Positions 35,619-46,282 of a stretch of DNA of 48,039 bases are shown piece after piece. Within the stretch, counting starts at the first letter, position 1. Every line of letters starts with the position of its first letter. This stretch comes from Chromera velia. Lineage: Eukaryota; Sar; Chromeraceae. Below the pieces are notes generated by a model that was not told the DNA's origin, did not search any database, and saw nothing but the letters and a program-made list of their open reading frames with translations. The stretch covers positions 12,501 through 60,539 of the forward strand of contig JAHBMJ010005948.1 of NCBI GenBank assembly GCA_018398765.1. The letters run 5' to 3'. Position numbers and translations under genes: made by a program.

Positions 35619-35622
35619 TTTT

Positions 35623-35674
<52 letters not shown>

Positions 35675-35775
35675 TGTGTGTGTTTTTCTGTCTGTCTCTG
35701 TGTATATGTGTGTTCGTATGTTTGCCTGTGTGCCTGACTGTATGCCTGTTTGATTTTCTGTCTTTCTGTCTTTCT

Positions 35776-35813
<38 letters not shown>

Positions 35814-35904
35814 GTCTAACTGTAAGTGTAAGTGTCTGTTTGTCTGCTTGCCTGCCGGTGTGTCTGTTTCATGATGAGAAGGAGACAAAAGAAAGAAACA
35901 TGTA

Positions 35905-35936
<32 letters not shown>

Positions 35937-37129
35937 TTCTCTTCTATTGTGTCCATGAAGAAAAGAAGGGAGAAGAAGAAACATATAGTCTGTCTGTCTG
36001 TCTGTCTTGAGTGGAAGCAGCAGAGGAGTAGCGTGTGAAACCAGTGATCACGTGAAAGTCTGTCGGGAGGTGGAGAGGCAAGGGGCGCTTACTCTCACCT
36101 TTCGGGCCCCCTGCCCACGTTGTTTGATTGTTGGTGCTGTTCTTTTGTCTTTGTTCTTTCTTTCTTTTTCTCTGTTGTGTTCATGAAGAAAAGGAGGGAG
36201 AAGAAGAAGAAACATAGAGTCTGTCTGTCTGTCTGTCTGAAGAAACATATAGTCTGTCTGTGTGAGTGTCCGTCTTTCTGTGTGTGCGTGTGTCGCTCTG
36301 TTTGCCTGCCTTTCCGTCTGTCTCTACGTATGTCTGTATGTCTGCCGGGGTGCCTGCCTTCATGTCTGCCTGTCTGTCTGTTTGTCATGAAGAAAAGAAG
36401 GGAGAAGAAAAAACATATAGGCTTTCTGTTTGAATGTCTAAGTTTATCTGTGCGCGCGTGTCTGCTTGTCTGCCTGTCTGCTTGTGTATCCCCGTGTGTA
36501 CGTGTATCTATTTGTCTGAATGATGTATCTATGTCTGCAGGATACGGGGAGAGGATCTTGTCGCCTCGTGTCCTTTCCTGGTGGTGCCACGAGAGGGATT
36601 TCCGGGACCCTCTGAGCTGCCTTCCGAGCAGCTGCCTGCCGACTTTGTCGACTTGGAGGCGACAATGAGGGAGAAGCAAATCGGGACCTCAATCTCGTCT
36701 CTGTCATCAACCATCGTGCGCAATCGTCTCAAAAACGCTCAAACAGAAGAAGTCAGCCCGCCATCTGCTTCTGCTGAGAGAGCAGAAGGGAAACATGAGA
36801 AAGAGAGTCATGAGACAGGAAGGTTGGAGGGAAGGCTCAAGTGAGAAGAAAGTTATTGTGTTTTCGTGTTCTTTTTGTCTCTTTTCGTTTGAAGGATTCG
36901 AACCGAGGAATTTGTTTTCGCGAATGTGTGCTCTCCTGTCATTCTCACCCCCGAATCGTTTTGCTTCTGACCCATCTCCCAATCATGAGAAGGTGCCTTT
37001 CTAGTTGTTTCTTAAATTCTATCTGTTTTTTTGCTGAAGGACAGCCCCAGAGGGCAAGGCAGCCCAACAAGGCGGAAAAACATTCCACCACAGACTTACC
37101 TCTCCTTGGGCTGTCATGACTCATGGTGG

Positions 37130-37167
<38 letters not shown>

Positions 37168-37198
37168 TTTTCTGCGTGCGTGCGTGCGTGCGTGCCTC

Positions 37199-37249
<51 letters not shown>

Positions 37250-37331
37250 GCAGGAGCGCAGTCTTTGTTGTCAGGGCCTGGTGCCTCTTGGAGTGGCAAA
37301 ATACATCTCAGAAAAAAAGTTGTATGCGTAG
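34134..37331 (+). CDS. Nicotinate/nicotinamide mononucleotide adenylyltransferase (5 exons)
   Basis: Exons inferred at 34134-34199, 34291-34449, 34950-35083, 36541-36751 and 37254-37331, with GT..AG borders and matching phases. They give about 215 aa, the usual length of the NadD/NMNAT family. Exon 1 starts MDHCRVVVLGGSFDPPTVAH, the nucleotide-binding loop with the (H/T)xxH motif. Exon 2 has ADEVWLIPCG. Exon 3 has FFLMERL and LLIGTDLIPTLKRW. Exon 4 has SISSLSSTIVRNRL, the ISSTxxR ATP-binding motif. Exon 5 ends LVPLGVAKYISEKKLYA. The enzyme joins NMN or NaMN with ATP to make NAD or its acid form. The exon 4 donor (GTCAGC at 36752) is chosen by phase; a longer exon 4 with an extra exon near 37040 is an alternative. 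Confidence 0.82.
34732..34902 (+). repeat. Intronic microsatellite (CCCT)n-(CT)n-(GT)n-(GA)n
   Basis: It lies in adenylyltransferase intron 2 (34450-34949). The first part is pyrimidine-rich on the sense strand, then GT, then a short GAGA run close to the acceptor, which breaks the usual pyrimidine bias. Confidence 0.9.
35587..35815 (+). repeat. Intronic microsatellite (TTTC)n-(CT)n-(GT)n and second (GT)n
   Basis: In adenylyltransferase intron 3 (35084-36540), TTTC and CT units are followed by GT near 35658-35683. A second GT run lies at about 35779-35811. Confidence 0.9.
35869..36430 (+). repeat. Four copies of a CATGAAGAAAAG.. unit, each with a (TCTG)n tail
   Basis: Copies start at about 35869, 35953, 36182 and 36386. 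Each has CATGAAGAAAAGAAGGGAG followed by AGAAACATATAG-type sequence. The first three end in a TCTG run and the fourth tail is degenerate. Copies two and three share upstream TTGTGT as well. All lie in intron 3 of the adenylyltransferase. They look like segmental copying of a unit anchored to its microsatellite. Confidence 0.75.
37132..37250 (+). repeat. Intronic microsatellite (CT)n-(GT)n just before the last exon
   Basis: CT repeats, then GCGT and GT repeats, run right up to the acceptor GTGCAG at 37248-37253. In effect they serve as the region upstream of the 3' splice site of adenylyltransferase exon 5. Confidence 0.93.
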
Positions 37332-37761
37332 TGCGGGACCCTTGTCACTAGAAATTTCAGCTTGGCATTCATAAACCTGAGAGACAGATAAAATTAATGA
37401 TACAATCGTTGTGTTTATTACTTATTTGATTAAGCAGTAGTATCATGGGAATTCTTTTCTTTTAGATGATATGAGACAACTGTTAAACTTACTGTTTTAA
37501 GGCAGTATAACAAATCTCAGTGAATCTAAGTCAATCGATTGTAAAACGATAATTTGAATTTACTTTACCTAGCAGCATACACTATAAGTCACTAATTAGA
37601 ACTTTACTGACTGACTACGATGAAGCAAAGCTAGAGAATTAAGATATACTAAAAGATAAATACAAAAGAAATCAAGTTGAGCTTCTTACATACTTAGAAG
37701 CTTGCTATTTTTTATGGTCAAATCGATTTTTTTAGTCAGAATGATTAAGCAAAAATTAAGT

Positions 37762-37906
37762 GGTGATGATGATATATAGGGTTAAAGCCGGCGAGTTGTG
37801 TAGGCTCTAGTGTAGGCTCTGGCCAACCTAGAATTTCATGCATATAGAATCAATCCTTCGACCTAGGCCTGTCTAGGCCCCACAGGGGCATTTGCATGGA
37901 TTAAAG
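37762..37906 (+). repeat. Dispersed repeat with GAT-triplet head, copy 2
   Basis: Same block order as the copy at 8149-8272. It has an internal duplication of TAGGCTCT and an extra TAGGCCTG insertion before CCCCACAGGGGCATTTGCATGGA. Confidence 0.7.
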
Positions 37907-37980
37907 AAGGTAAAACCTATATTCAACAAAAGTAGAAATCATCAGTTTATAATAGTCATTAGCTATTAATAATAATTATA

Positions 37981-38020
37981 GTGATGATGATGATGATGTA
38001 TAAGGTTAAAGCCAGCGAGT
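37981..38020 (+). repeat. Dispersed repeat with GAT-triplet head, truncated copy 3
   Basis: GAT triplets, then AAGGTTAAAGCCAGCGAG, as in copies 1 and 2. It breaks off after about 40 bases. Confidence 0.6.
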
Positions 38021-39160
38021 GTAAATTTCATATTATTTTATATCGTAATGATTGATTGATTCATTGATTGATTGATTGAGATAATCGAGGTAACACTGAA
38101 AAAAACTCAGAAACTGTTCAAACTAAACTTTTGGATAAGGGATGTTTGATAAGGTAGACTAGATTTTTTTACGTATATGGAGATACAACAATGTCATGTT
38201 ATGACATACATCATAACAAAATTTTCAATCAATGTATACCTATCTGCACCACTGTCACTACATTTTGCATAATTGTAGGATGTTGGAAAGCATAAAAAAA
38301 AATTGGTCCCAGCGTTGATTCATTAAGAATATAAGAGTAAAAAAAATGAAAAAGAACGAGCAGACTCGCTCTTACAAATAGGGTTGAGCAAAAATGGGGC
38401 TTAACATTTCTTAATTTAGGGGTATACATATTGCACTCTGAGGCCTTTATTTTTTTTTTTTTAAGTTATTGGCTGGAACCGGGAGGTGAGCCGAGCTGCG
38501 GCGTCTCTGCATTGATTTTGTGACACCCTTATAACTTGGAAAGCGCATGAATCATTGCCGTGATATCTTCATCCCCTGCATAAGCTTTAATGTTTGCTGG
38601 TTTTTGCTAGAGCATACTGGCAGATGCAACAGAGACGCATGCATGCAGCACCACTCTACAAAACTAAAAGATTAAAACTGTGTATTAATATTTTTTGCTT
38701 GGAATGGGCGGTCTCGACTGGTCAAATCACCCTGACTTCAAAACTGGTCTCACTTTTGTATATGAGTGCTTTGTATATGAGTGCGTGTACAATTCCTACG
38801 AAGTATGTTCAAAGGCGTTGGAAAAGTGAATCCGGATGCTGAATAAAAAAAAAGACTGCAGACGCACGCATGCACACGGCCCTATGCACATGTACAGCGA
38901 CAGGAGACATGCCGAAGCCTTCCGAGCAGAAACCGGCAAACATTAAAGCTCCTGCAGGGGATCTTTTTCTTGACCAAGCCGCATGCATGTACACTCTACA
39001 CGTTCCGACTCTTTTCACAAAATCGACAGAAAGACCCTTCTAGGAAGCGTAAGATAGGCAGCAGGACCAGAAAGAGGATTGTTTCTTTCTTGTACTGAGC
39101 AGTGATTGAATGGATCAGCAAAAGCGCCACTGATTCCATAACTGAAAGAGAGATCTCAAC

Positions 39161-40849
39161 ATGGACCTCTATCGAGGCCAACCCCTTCAAGAGGGGAAAG
39201 ATTATGATATTGTTATAAGGGGGCTTGGAGCGAATGTATCGCTGGAAGAACACGTGCGCTTTGGATCTAAAAGACGCACCCAGTTCGTCTCAATATCAAG
39301 AAATCTCATGTGTGCCCTGTACTTCACCATCTGGGAAAAGGGGTCGATCCTAGAGAGCCGCACTTGGTCTTATACGTAAATTCTACCCCAATTTCGGTTA
39401 TCTTGAATAGGAACCTAAATGATTGATATATACAAACGGCTAAAACTACCAGATAAAACATATCATGCTAAATCATGTTGAGCGGTTTATATCTGTGTAA
39501 TGATAATGTTGGGCTACATTGTGGTGTCTCAAAGTTGAACGATGTTATATCGCTAGATTTTGTTGGGCGTTGGACTGTGTTGGGCCTGTTGGGCGGTGCC
39601 CAACAGTACAAATAGCCCAACAGTAGCTCAGCATCACTTTAAAGTGCACAACAGACATTGTAGAGCTTTTTAGACCAACTAAAAAGCACACAATCAAAAC
39701 AACCAAAATTAATTTAAAGCTAAATGTTGCTTTAATATAAGTTTTATACTCTTTATAGAACGTATAAAATCGTTGTTTGAAAGTGAGGGGCGGTATTAAG
39801 ACCTTTAACCTCTAAAAAATGTGGCTCATTTTTAAATAACCATTTTTTACGTTTCATAAAGAGTATAAAGCTCATATTGAAGCAACATTGAGCTCTAATT
39901 TTATTCTTTTTGATTACGTGCTTTTTAGTTGGTCTAAAAGGCTCTACAATGTCTGTTGTGCACTTTAAAGTGATGTTAGGCTGCTGTTGGGCCATTTTTA
40001 CTGTTAGGCACTACATAACAGGCCCAACACAGCCTAACAGACCCTAAACCCAACAGAACTTAACGACAGAGCTGAAAGAGATAAGAACATCGAAAAACAT
40101 AGCCTAACATTTGAAAAACAAAGTTTTAATTAGCCCAACATGATGCTTTAAAATCTGTTTCATATACTAGTTTCAATGGTTTCTTCATATTCTATCTATA
40201 ACATTTTAAGAGATATAGCTAAAACAGGGGGGGCATCTGGAGTGCGGCCCCCTAGGGGTCGATCGAAGAACTGGAGAAGCACGAAATCGTATACATTCGA
40301 GTTTCAAATGATTATGAGCAGAAAGGAGTGAAGCTCTTTGATCTTACTGGCATAGGATCGCTGTTTTTTATTGATTAAAAGGCTTGCAACTTCACGAGAA
40401 GCTTTGAAGAGGTTGTCTTTGAGACAAACATTCCTGCGGTGTTCGTTCTGGATAAGGTAAGAGTCGGTGACCTCTTCCAAGATGCCGGGCTCAAGAATCC
40501 AGAAGTCTCTGCTTTGTTTCAAGCAGCTTTGAGAGGAATTCGAGCCTTTCTTGCTGCTTGTATACCCCACTAGGAAGCATTACAGCAAGCTGTGAAAAAA
40601 TGCGACTGGTACTCACCCAGACCGGTCTCTCTGGTCTCTACCCTTGAACGATATGATGTGGAGCTCTCCCCACTTGGGTCCACTCGAACCCTGTTGTCTC
40701 TTCTAAGAAAGGACCCTAACGATAGAAGAGGCTCTCCTTTCGGACATGGCTCTGACTGCAGCTACTGCGGCCAGTCTAACCATGGTACAGAGGACTGCCC
40801 CAAATATAAGGACTTTGAAGGGATGCTCGAGCGATTCCGAAACCTTTGA
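39161..40849 (+). pseudogene. Zinc-knuckle gene interrupted by a Mutator-like element, with two stops
   Basis: Part 1 (39161-39349) starts at an ATG with an in-frame TGA 18 bases upstream and has MDLYRGQPLQEGKDYDIVI and TQFVSISRNLMCALYF. Reading resumes in the same frame after the element (from about 40265) with LEKHEIVYIRVSNDYEQKG, then NIPAVFVLDKVRVGDLF. It ends with CSYCGQSNHGTEDCPKYKD, a C-x2-C-x4-H-x4-C knuckle, and stops at 40847-40849. TAA near 40375 and TAG near 40572 break part 2. The opening LYRG and FVSISRN motifs recall ADP-ribosyltransferase-like domains such as DUF7587. That is a guess from motif shape. The knuckle suggests nucleic-acid binding. Confidence 0.55.
39350..40254. 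mobile_element. Mutator-like (MULE-type) non-autonomous element with long inverted arms
   Basis: It is flanked by a 10-base direct repeat GGGGTCGATC (39340-39349 and 40255-40264). Ends read TAGAGAGCCGCACT and, inverted, TAGGGGGCCGCACT. Inside, arms of about 240 bases (about 39575-39790 and 39830-40050) are strongly inverted copies with GTGTTGGGCCTG, CACTTTAAAGTGCACAAC and TTTAGACCAACTAAAAAGC. Long inverted arms and a 9-10-base target duplication are the Mutator hallmark. No transposase is present. Confidence 0.75.
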
Positions 40850-42708
40850 CCTTTATGGAGGAAGCATTATCAGCTTCGCGAGGTCTGCAGAACGGAGACG
40901 AGGCATATTCTGAATGAGCAGGAGCATTAACATGAGTTACACTGTATGGGCTGCTTAAATTTGAGGCGTTCTGTGAGACAGCCAGTGCAATAAGATTTTT
41001 CTGCACCGGTCCTTTTTCCGTCACTGACTTATTGCATTCAGTCGTTGCGTACTTTGTTCTGGCCAAGCGTGCCGGTGAAAAGGAATTGCTTGTTCAATGG
41101 CTCAATCGATTTGTGTATGTTTTTTGATCCCTGTGTGCCTCTTCTACTGACTTCTTTTGGAGATTTACTCATACGGTTTCTTCCCGCATATGTTTGCATA
41201 CCCGTTTAAGCCACCGAGACTCTAAAACTTCTGTCAGCGGCAAGTCTCTGCAAATTCTTCTTTTTTTTTCGTGCAAAGAGAAGGTTTTTTTGCATTTTTA
41301 TGTTCGACAGGTTTTTTACTCTACAGTAATTCTGGGGAATGGAGATCTTTTGCCTTGTTATGCAGCACACTCTTCTTTGGTTTTCTTGAGCAGGTGTGCT
41401 GTCTTCTTCTTCGCTTCCCTCGATTTGCTTTATCTGCCGTGGTGAACCAGAGCGGTTGAAGAGCTGAACCGCTAAGATTCACAGAGGGGCAGAAGAGCTC
41501 GGTGCACGTTGGTTGGTATGGTGATCGAGGAAGCGGGGCTGCATGGTCAAGTGAAGAATGCTGCTCTTTTATAGTTAGTGATCTGCTGTTGCATGTTCTC
41601 TGGATTGATGAGACCACCATAAGTCCCCCCCAACTAACTGTTGTTTTATGAAATAAAGAACGAAGATTGATGGGGAAGGTGTAGCAAAGTGACATTTTTA
41701 CTATATACTGGTAACTGATTGGGTGGCTGATCGACTTTCCTGCTTTGGTTTGTGATGCAAGCGCGCTGCCAGAATTTTTTCTGTTGTACATATACGTGTG
41801 TTAATATTTTTGGTAGAGCATGCACGGCTCTATCTATGATGGCTCTACTTAGCTGCTTAATGAAATCAGAGCTTTCCAAAAACAATAAAAGAACTCAATA
41901 TATATCAACTCTTTTTTTGTATTTTGTTTTTAAAATGTACAAAGAGTTTAAACTTATAAAACTAAAAGTGTTTAAAGTTCAACAGTTAAATGTCCATTAG
42001 TCCAAAAAAACGATATCAATTATCAACGCTAGGGGTAGCTTACTAAAACTAATATAGTTTGGTTTTATCCACCAACTGTTGTGAAGGTGTTACAATATTT
42101 ACATATTTTTGAGTCAATATTCCTAGCAATATTCTGACAAAAGATGTGCGCTCTTCCATCATCAAGTTATAAGTTTAAACAATTTTAACTATTATTTAGC
42201 TGAGAAATTGAAAACAATTCAAAACAATTTAGAATAATTCAAATAATTTCAATTAAATTAAAATAACTTATAAAATAATCTAAAAAATAATAAACTAAAG
42301 TAATTTGAAAATAGTATTTCAAATTTAAGATAAAACTTTAGGTTACTTTAGTGAACCAAAACAAATGAATAAGTCAAACCTAGGTTACATTGAACTAGTC
42401 TAGGAACTAGTATTGCACATAGGTTTGTAATTAATTAAAAAAAAACTGGGCATACAAGTTTTTTTCAATGGTTTTCTAATTATTTTCTCAATTTTGGTGC
42501 CAAGGTAAAGAAAAGAATCTCACTTTTGACTTTTGAACTTACTTTTGCACCTAGCTTCGCACAGAGGATTTGTATTTCACGTTTGACTTCTAAGTCAGCA
42601 GACCCATTTTTTTTATGTGCGACGCTTGGAACTTAGCATGGTTGCATGCCATTGGATCTCGTTAACCTGAAGCTGTATCATTTCACAACACGCAAATGGC
42701 CGGTTCTT
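40850..42708. other. Spacer without convincing genes
   Basis: The first 600 bases have near-random frames in both directions. 41880-42480 is very AT-rich with AATTTAAAATAA-like repeats. Nothing is recognised. Confidence 0.5.
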
Positions 42709-45700
42709 TCAGTCTGAGGCATTCGAAAGTCGGCGTTTCAAAAGAGATCCGACTGCCTGCTCGAGGTCTCCCTTTCTGATCGGCTTATGGAGAACTTGAA
42801 TTGCCCCTGCCAACATAAATTCAGTACGAGTCTCTTCCGAGACGTCGCCTGTGCATCCAATCATGCAGGGAGGGGAGGGGGAGGGAAGACCATCGAATGA
42901 CCTCCTTCCTTCTGCTGCAAGGCAAGGAAGTGGTCTCTGATCTTGGAGACTGTCTGGAATCCCTTCAGACCCGGCATATTGTTGTCACAGATCAACAGAC
43001 GATAAGAGAGGCCCTCCGTCTTAGTGACCAACTCAAGGGCTCTCTCACCACTCTCTGCCGTCTCCACTGAAAGCCCAAGCCGACGGATGACGGCTGAGCC
43101 CGCCAAGAGGCAAAAACGGTCATCGTCGACAAGCAGAACATCCACGCAACGGCGGTGAGAGCCTGCTTCCCCCCCCTCGTGTTCATCTGGAGGAACCCGC
43201 AACGACGTGGGACTGAGGGTGTTCCATCTTATGAAAGGTGTGCTACTCGGACCTGCAAGTTGACCTGCAACTCCATGCATACTCTCCTCTTTTGTCGTGA
43301 ATTCGGAAAGAGACAGCTGTTCTTTCTGACTTCCACCTTTCTTGTCTCCCTCCTCTACTTTTGTTTGACTCTTCGGCTTTCCTCCCTCCTCAAGGGTCCC
43401 CAATGTTCCCCCCACAGGCGATCTACGGCTCTTGAAAAAGTCAGCAGAGCCACGACGGGAGAGGGACGAGGACCCAGTCGAAGTTCGAGATTGACGACGA
43501 GGAGGACAGGGCACTAGGGGCAGAAAAACCTCAAAAAGAAAACTGCTGCCCTTATCCGGTCCTTCGCTCTCTGCCCAAATACGCCCGCCCCCGTGTGCTT
43601 CCACAAACCCTTTGCAAATTGCCAACCCCAAACCCGTTCCCATTCCATTCTGCAGTTCCCCCGCGCGAATTTGCGAATAGGGTCTGAAAAGACGAGAAAA
43701 ATCCTCCGACCGCAGCCCCACCCCCTTGTCTTGTACAGTCACCCTCAGAACTGCCCACTGAATGTCTGTGTGAGTGCACACCCGAGGAGAGTCACCGTCC
43801 TCATTCGTACACAATTTCTTGATAGTTGCAAGCCAGACCCGCTGTGAACTTGCTACCGCAGTGCCCCCCTCCTCCTCTTCCTCTTCCTCCGTTTGATCCC
43901 ACCCCCCCACCTCCACTGCCCTCCTCAATTGTTCTCTGATCCACTGCTCTCTCTCGTGACTCAAGGCACTCACGCTTGCCCGCAGACTGACCTCTCTGGA
44001 CGGACAAAACTTTCGAGCATTGCTGAGGAAATTGTCTATCACCTGACCTAGCCGGGGAAAGTCTGCCACCGCCCTCATTGGGGGTGCGCTGTTGATCATC
44101 ATGTCATCCGATTCGGATGAGCTGGGGAAAGTCACTGTGCCGTCTCCTATGCGGGCAGCTGTGACAGCGTCCGTCTCCCAGTTGCATCTGAAGAGCTCTT
44201 CGCTGTCTGCAAAGAAGGTTCGACCAGAAACCGACTCAATACTCCTCAGCCAGGCAAACACGTCACCTTGCTGAAATTTGTATTCAAATTTTCCGCTCTC
44301 AAGCTTGGACAATTGGAGTACATCGTTGCATACCGTCTGCATCTTCTCAAGCTGACAGCTCAATAACGATACCACCTCCGAGAGGTCTTTGATCTTCTGG
44401 ATGGGCGACTCTGACGTTAATGTCCCATGCACCTCTCCTTTTGTTGCCGCACTTTGCTTTCCTGTCTCTCCATTGATTGCCCCTTCTTTCTTTGCCCCTG
44501 ATTCACATGTCTCTTCTTTGTTCTCAACTTCACCCGTCTCTTCTTCTTTCTCTCTCTTCATCTCTCCCCCCTGTTTCTCAGTGAATGTAAATGTTCCACC
44601 CCCTCCTTTCATATCACTTTCCTTCGAGTGTTCAACAGACGACTCGGGTTTGGAAGAGGGAGCAGCGCAGATGCCTACACTGTCGAGCAGAAGCTCTTTG
44701 AGACTTTCCTGAAATTCGGTCGTCAGGAGAAGGGCCCCGGAAAGCGGATTTCGCATTTCGTGCATGATGTAACTGAGGAATGCCTTCTGGGCCCCCTCTG
44801 CTTGCTCCCTCCTGTCCCTCTCCCTCATAATCCCGTTCAGCGTCTCTCTGGCTATCATGTTCAGACTGAAGGCGAAGAAGACCTCGCTGGAGGCTAGAAT
44901 GAGAAGGAACGCGAAGGACGCAGGGTGAGGCCGAAAGCTGGTCGTGCACGCAATCACCCAGATGATGCTGTCTGCCACGTTCAGAGAGTGGAAATGACGT
45001 TCCGACAGATGAAGAACGATCAGGAGCATCTTGTTCATGTTCCCTGCAAACAGACAGACAGACAGACACCCAACAGCACGAATCTTTCACCTATGATTCC
45101 AAGTTACCATTTGACCTGCAAAAGAGTACTCGGTTTCTTCACAACGACGACAAAAAAATATTCTTTGCAACCAGAAAAGTCCATATAGATCCACCCCCAG
45201 CCCTCCAGAAGGAAAGAGGCAGGGAAGGAGGGAAGGAAGGAAGGAAGGAAGGAAGGAAGGAGCGAAGGAAGGAAGGAAGGAAGGAAGGAAGAAAGAAGGA
45301 AGGAGGGAAGGAAGGAAGGAAGGAAGGAAGGAAGGAAGGAAGGAAAGAAGGAAGGAAGGAAGGAAGGAAGGAAGGAAGAAGGAAGGAACGAAGGAAGGAA
45401 GGAAGGAAGGAAGGAAGGAGGGAGGGAAGGAAGGAAGGAAGGAAGAAAGAAGGAAGGAACGAAGGAAGGAAGGAGGGAAGGAAAGAGGCAGGGAAGACAG
45501 AAAGAAAGGAACTTGAGGGTGGATTGCTTGCGCCTGCACTGCACTTGATTGATGGGTCTTCCTTCCGAGCATCCGTAACTTTTGCTTACTGCGATGCCTC
45601 TTAAAAGACGCGCTATTTCGCTGGCAAAAACACCAACTGAGTCGCAAAGAGAGTGGTCGGCCGTCTCTTCGCGTACCTAGAGACTGAGCCGGAATCTGAA

Positions 45701-46282
45701 GTGAAAGAATTATGCCAGTATTGCAAAGAAGCCACTGCACCAATCTGCCACTGAAATTGCTTAAGCAAAGAATGCAAAAAAGACAATTGAAACAGAGAAG
45801 CCAAAAAAAAAAAAGAGCCCACCTGCGACTCCTGTGAACATGATATTCAGCTCCTTTAGAGGAAGGCCCATGGTCACGGCAGCAGTGTGAGAGGCCAGAA
45901 GTGACAAGAACAGCCCGAGCACGTACTTGATTTCCGTGTCGCCTGATGCATGCGTTTGCTGTTTGCCCTCCCCCTTCTTCACAAGCAACGGAGTCACGGA
46001 GGCAGCAACCAAAAACATCCACAGGCCCCAGCACACGATCGAGATGGGCGCCAGGAGCCTCAGGTAGTGACAGAGGTACAGGTTGATCAGTGCCGCAACA
46101 CCGTATATGGCAGCGTTTTTTGGAAGTGATTGACGCTGCGAGCATGCACACGCAAGACGGCTGGATTAGCGGAAGCTCGACCAACATTCGCACAGAAGAC
46201 GAGGAACGATAAGCAGCAAGAAGAAGACAGCAAGTTGCGGACCTGCTTCGCAAAGTAGCGCTTCCTGAAGTTGGCATTTGTC
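42709..46282 (-). CDS. Membrane hybrid histidine kinase (kinase plus receiver domain)
   Basis: Minus-strand exons inferred at 46282-46243, 46135-45823 and 45043-42709, phases matching; the 5' end lies further upstream and was not found. The first exons encode NFRKRYFAKQ and several membrane helices (VAALINLYLCHYL, MFLVAASVTPLLV). The large exon has the H-box AFLSYIMHEMRNPL (His 93, counted from the ATG at 45038), an acidic insert, the N-box QVIDNFLSNARKF (about 333), G1 VQDKGVGL (435) and G2 GTGLGL (467). The receiver has LLVDDD (635-640) and the phospho-acceptor Asp in LLICDNNMPG (685). The frame stops at 42861, but another frame carries MIGCTGDVSEETRTEF and VLHKPIRKGDLEQAV to a stop at 42709. 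The break is in a C-rich run near 42880, so it may be a sequencing error. Confidence 0.88.
45226..45492 (+). repeat. (GGAA)n microsatellite in the histidine kinase intron
   Basis: About 265 bases of GGAA steps with occasional CGAA and GGAG. It lies in the minus-strand intron 45822-45044, so it is (TTCC)n in the sense direction. A CAGA run (45049-45067) gives TGTCTGTCTG just before the acceptor. Confidence 0.95.

Larger units (their letters stand above)
37332..39160. other. AT-rich spacer containing two dispersed-repeat copies
   Basis: No gene recognised. It contains copies 2 and 3 of the GAT-headed dispersed repeat. TGATTGAT repeats occur near 38049-38080 and a T run near 38447-38462. CATGCATGC alternations occur near 38637-38645. 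Confidence 0.5.

Noticed and set aside
35442-35984. 180-aa minus-strand frame with HTHTHT and TDRQTD runs
   Set aside because: Microsatellite translation inside the adenylyltransferase intron.
41321-41791. 156-aa minus-strand frame
   Set aside because: No recognised motif, mixed composition and no splice or start context; treated as chance.
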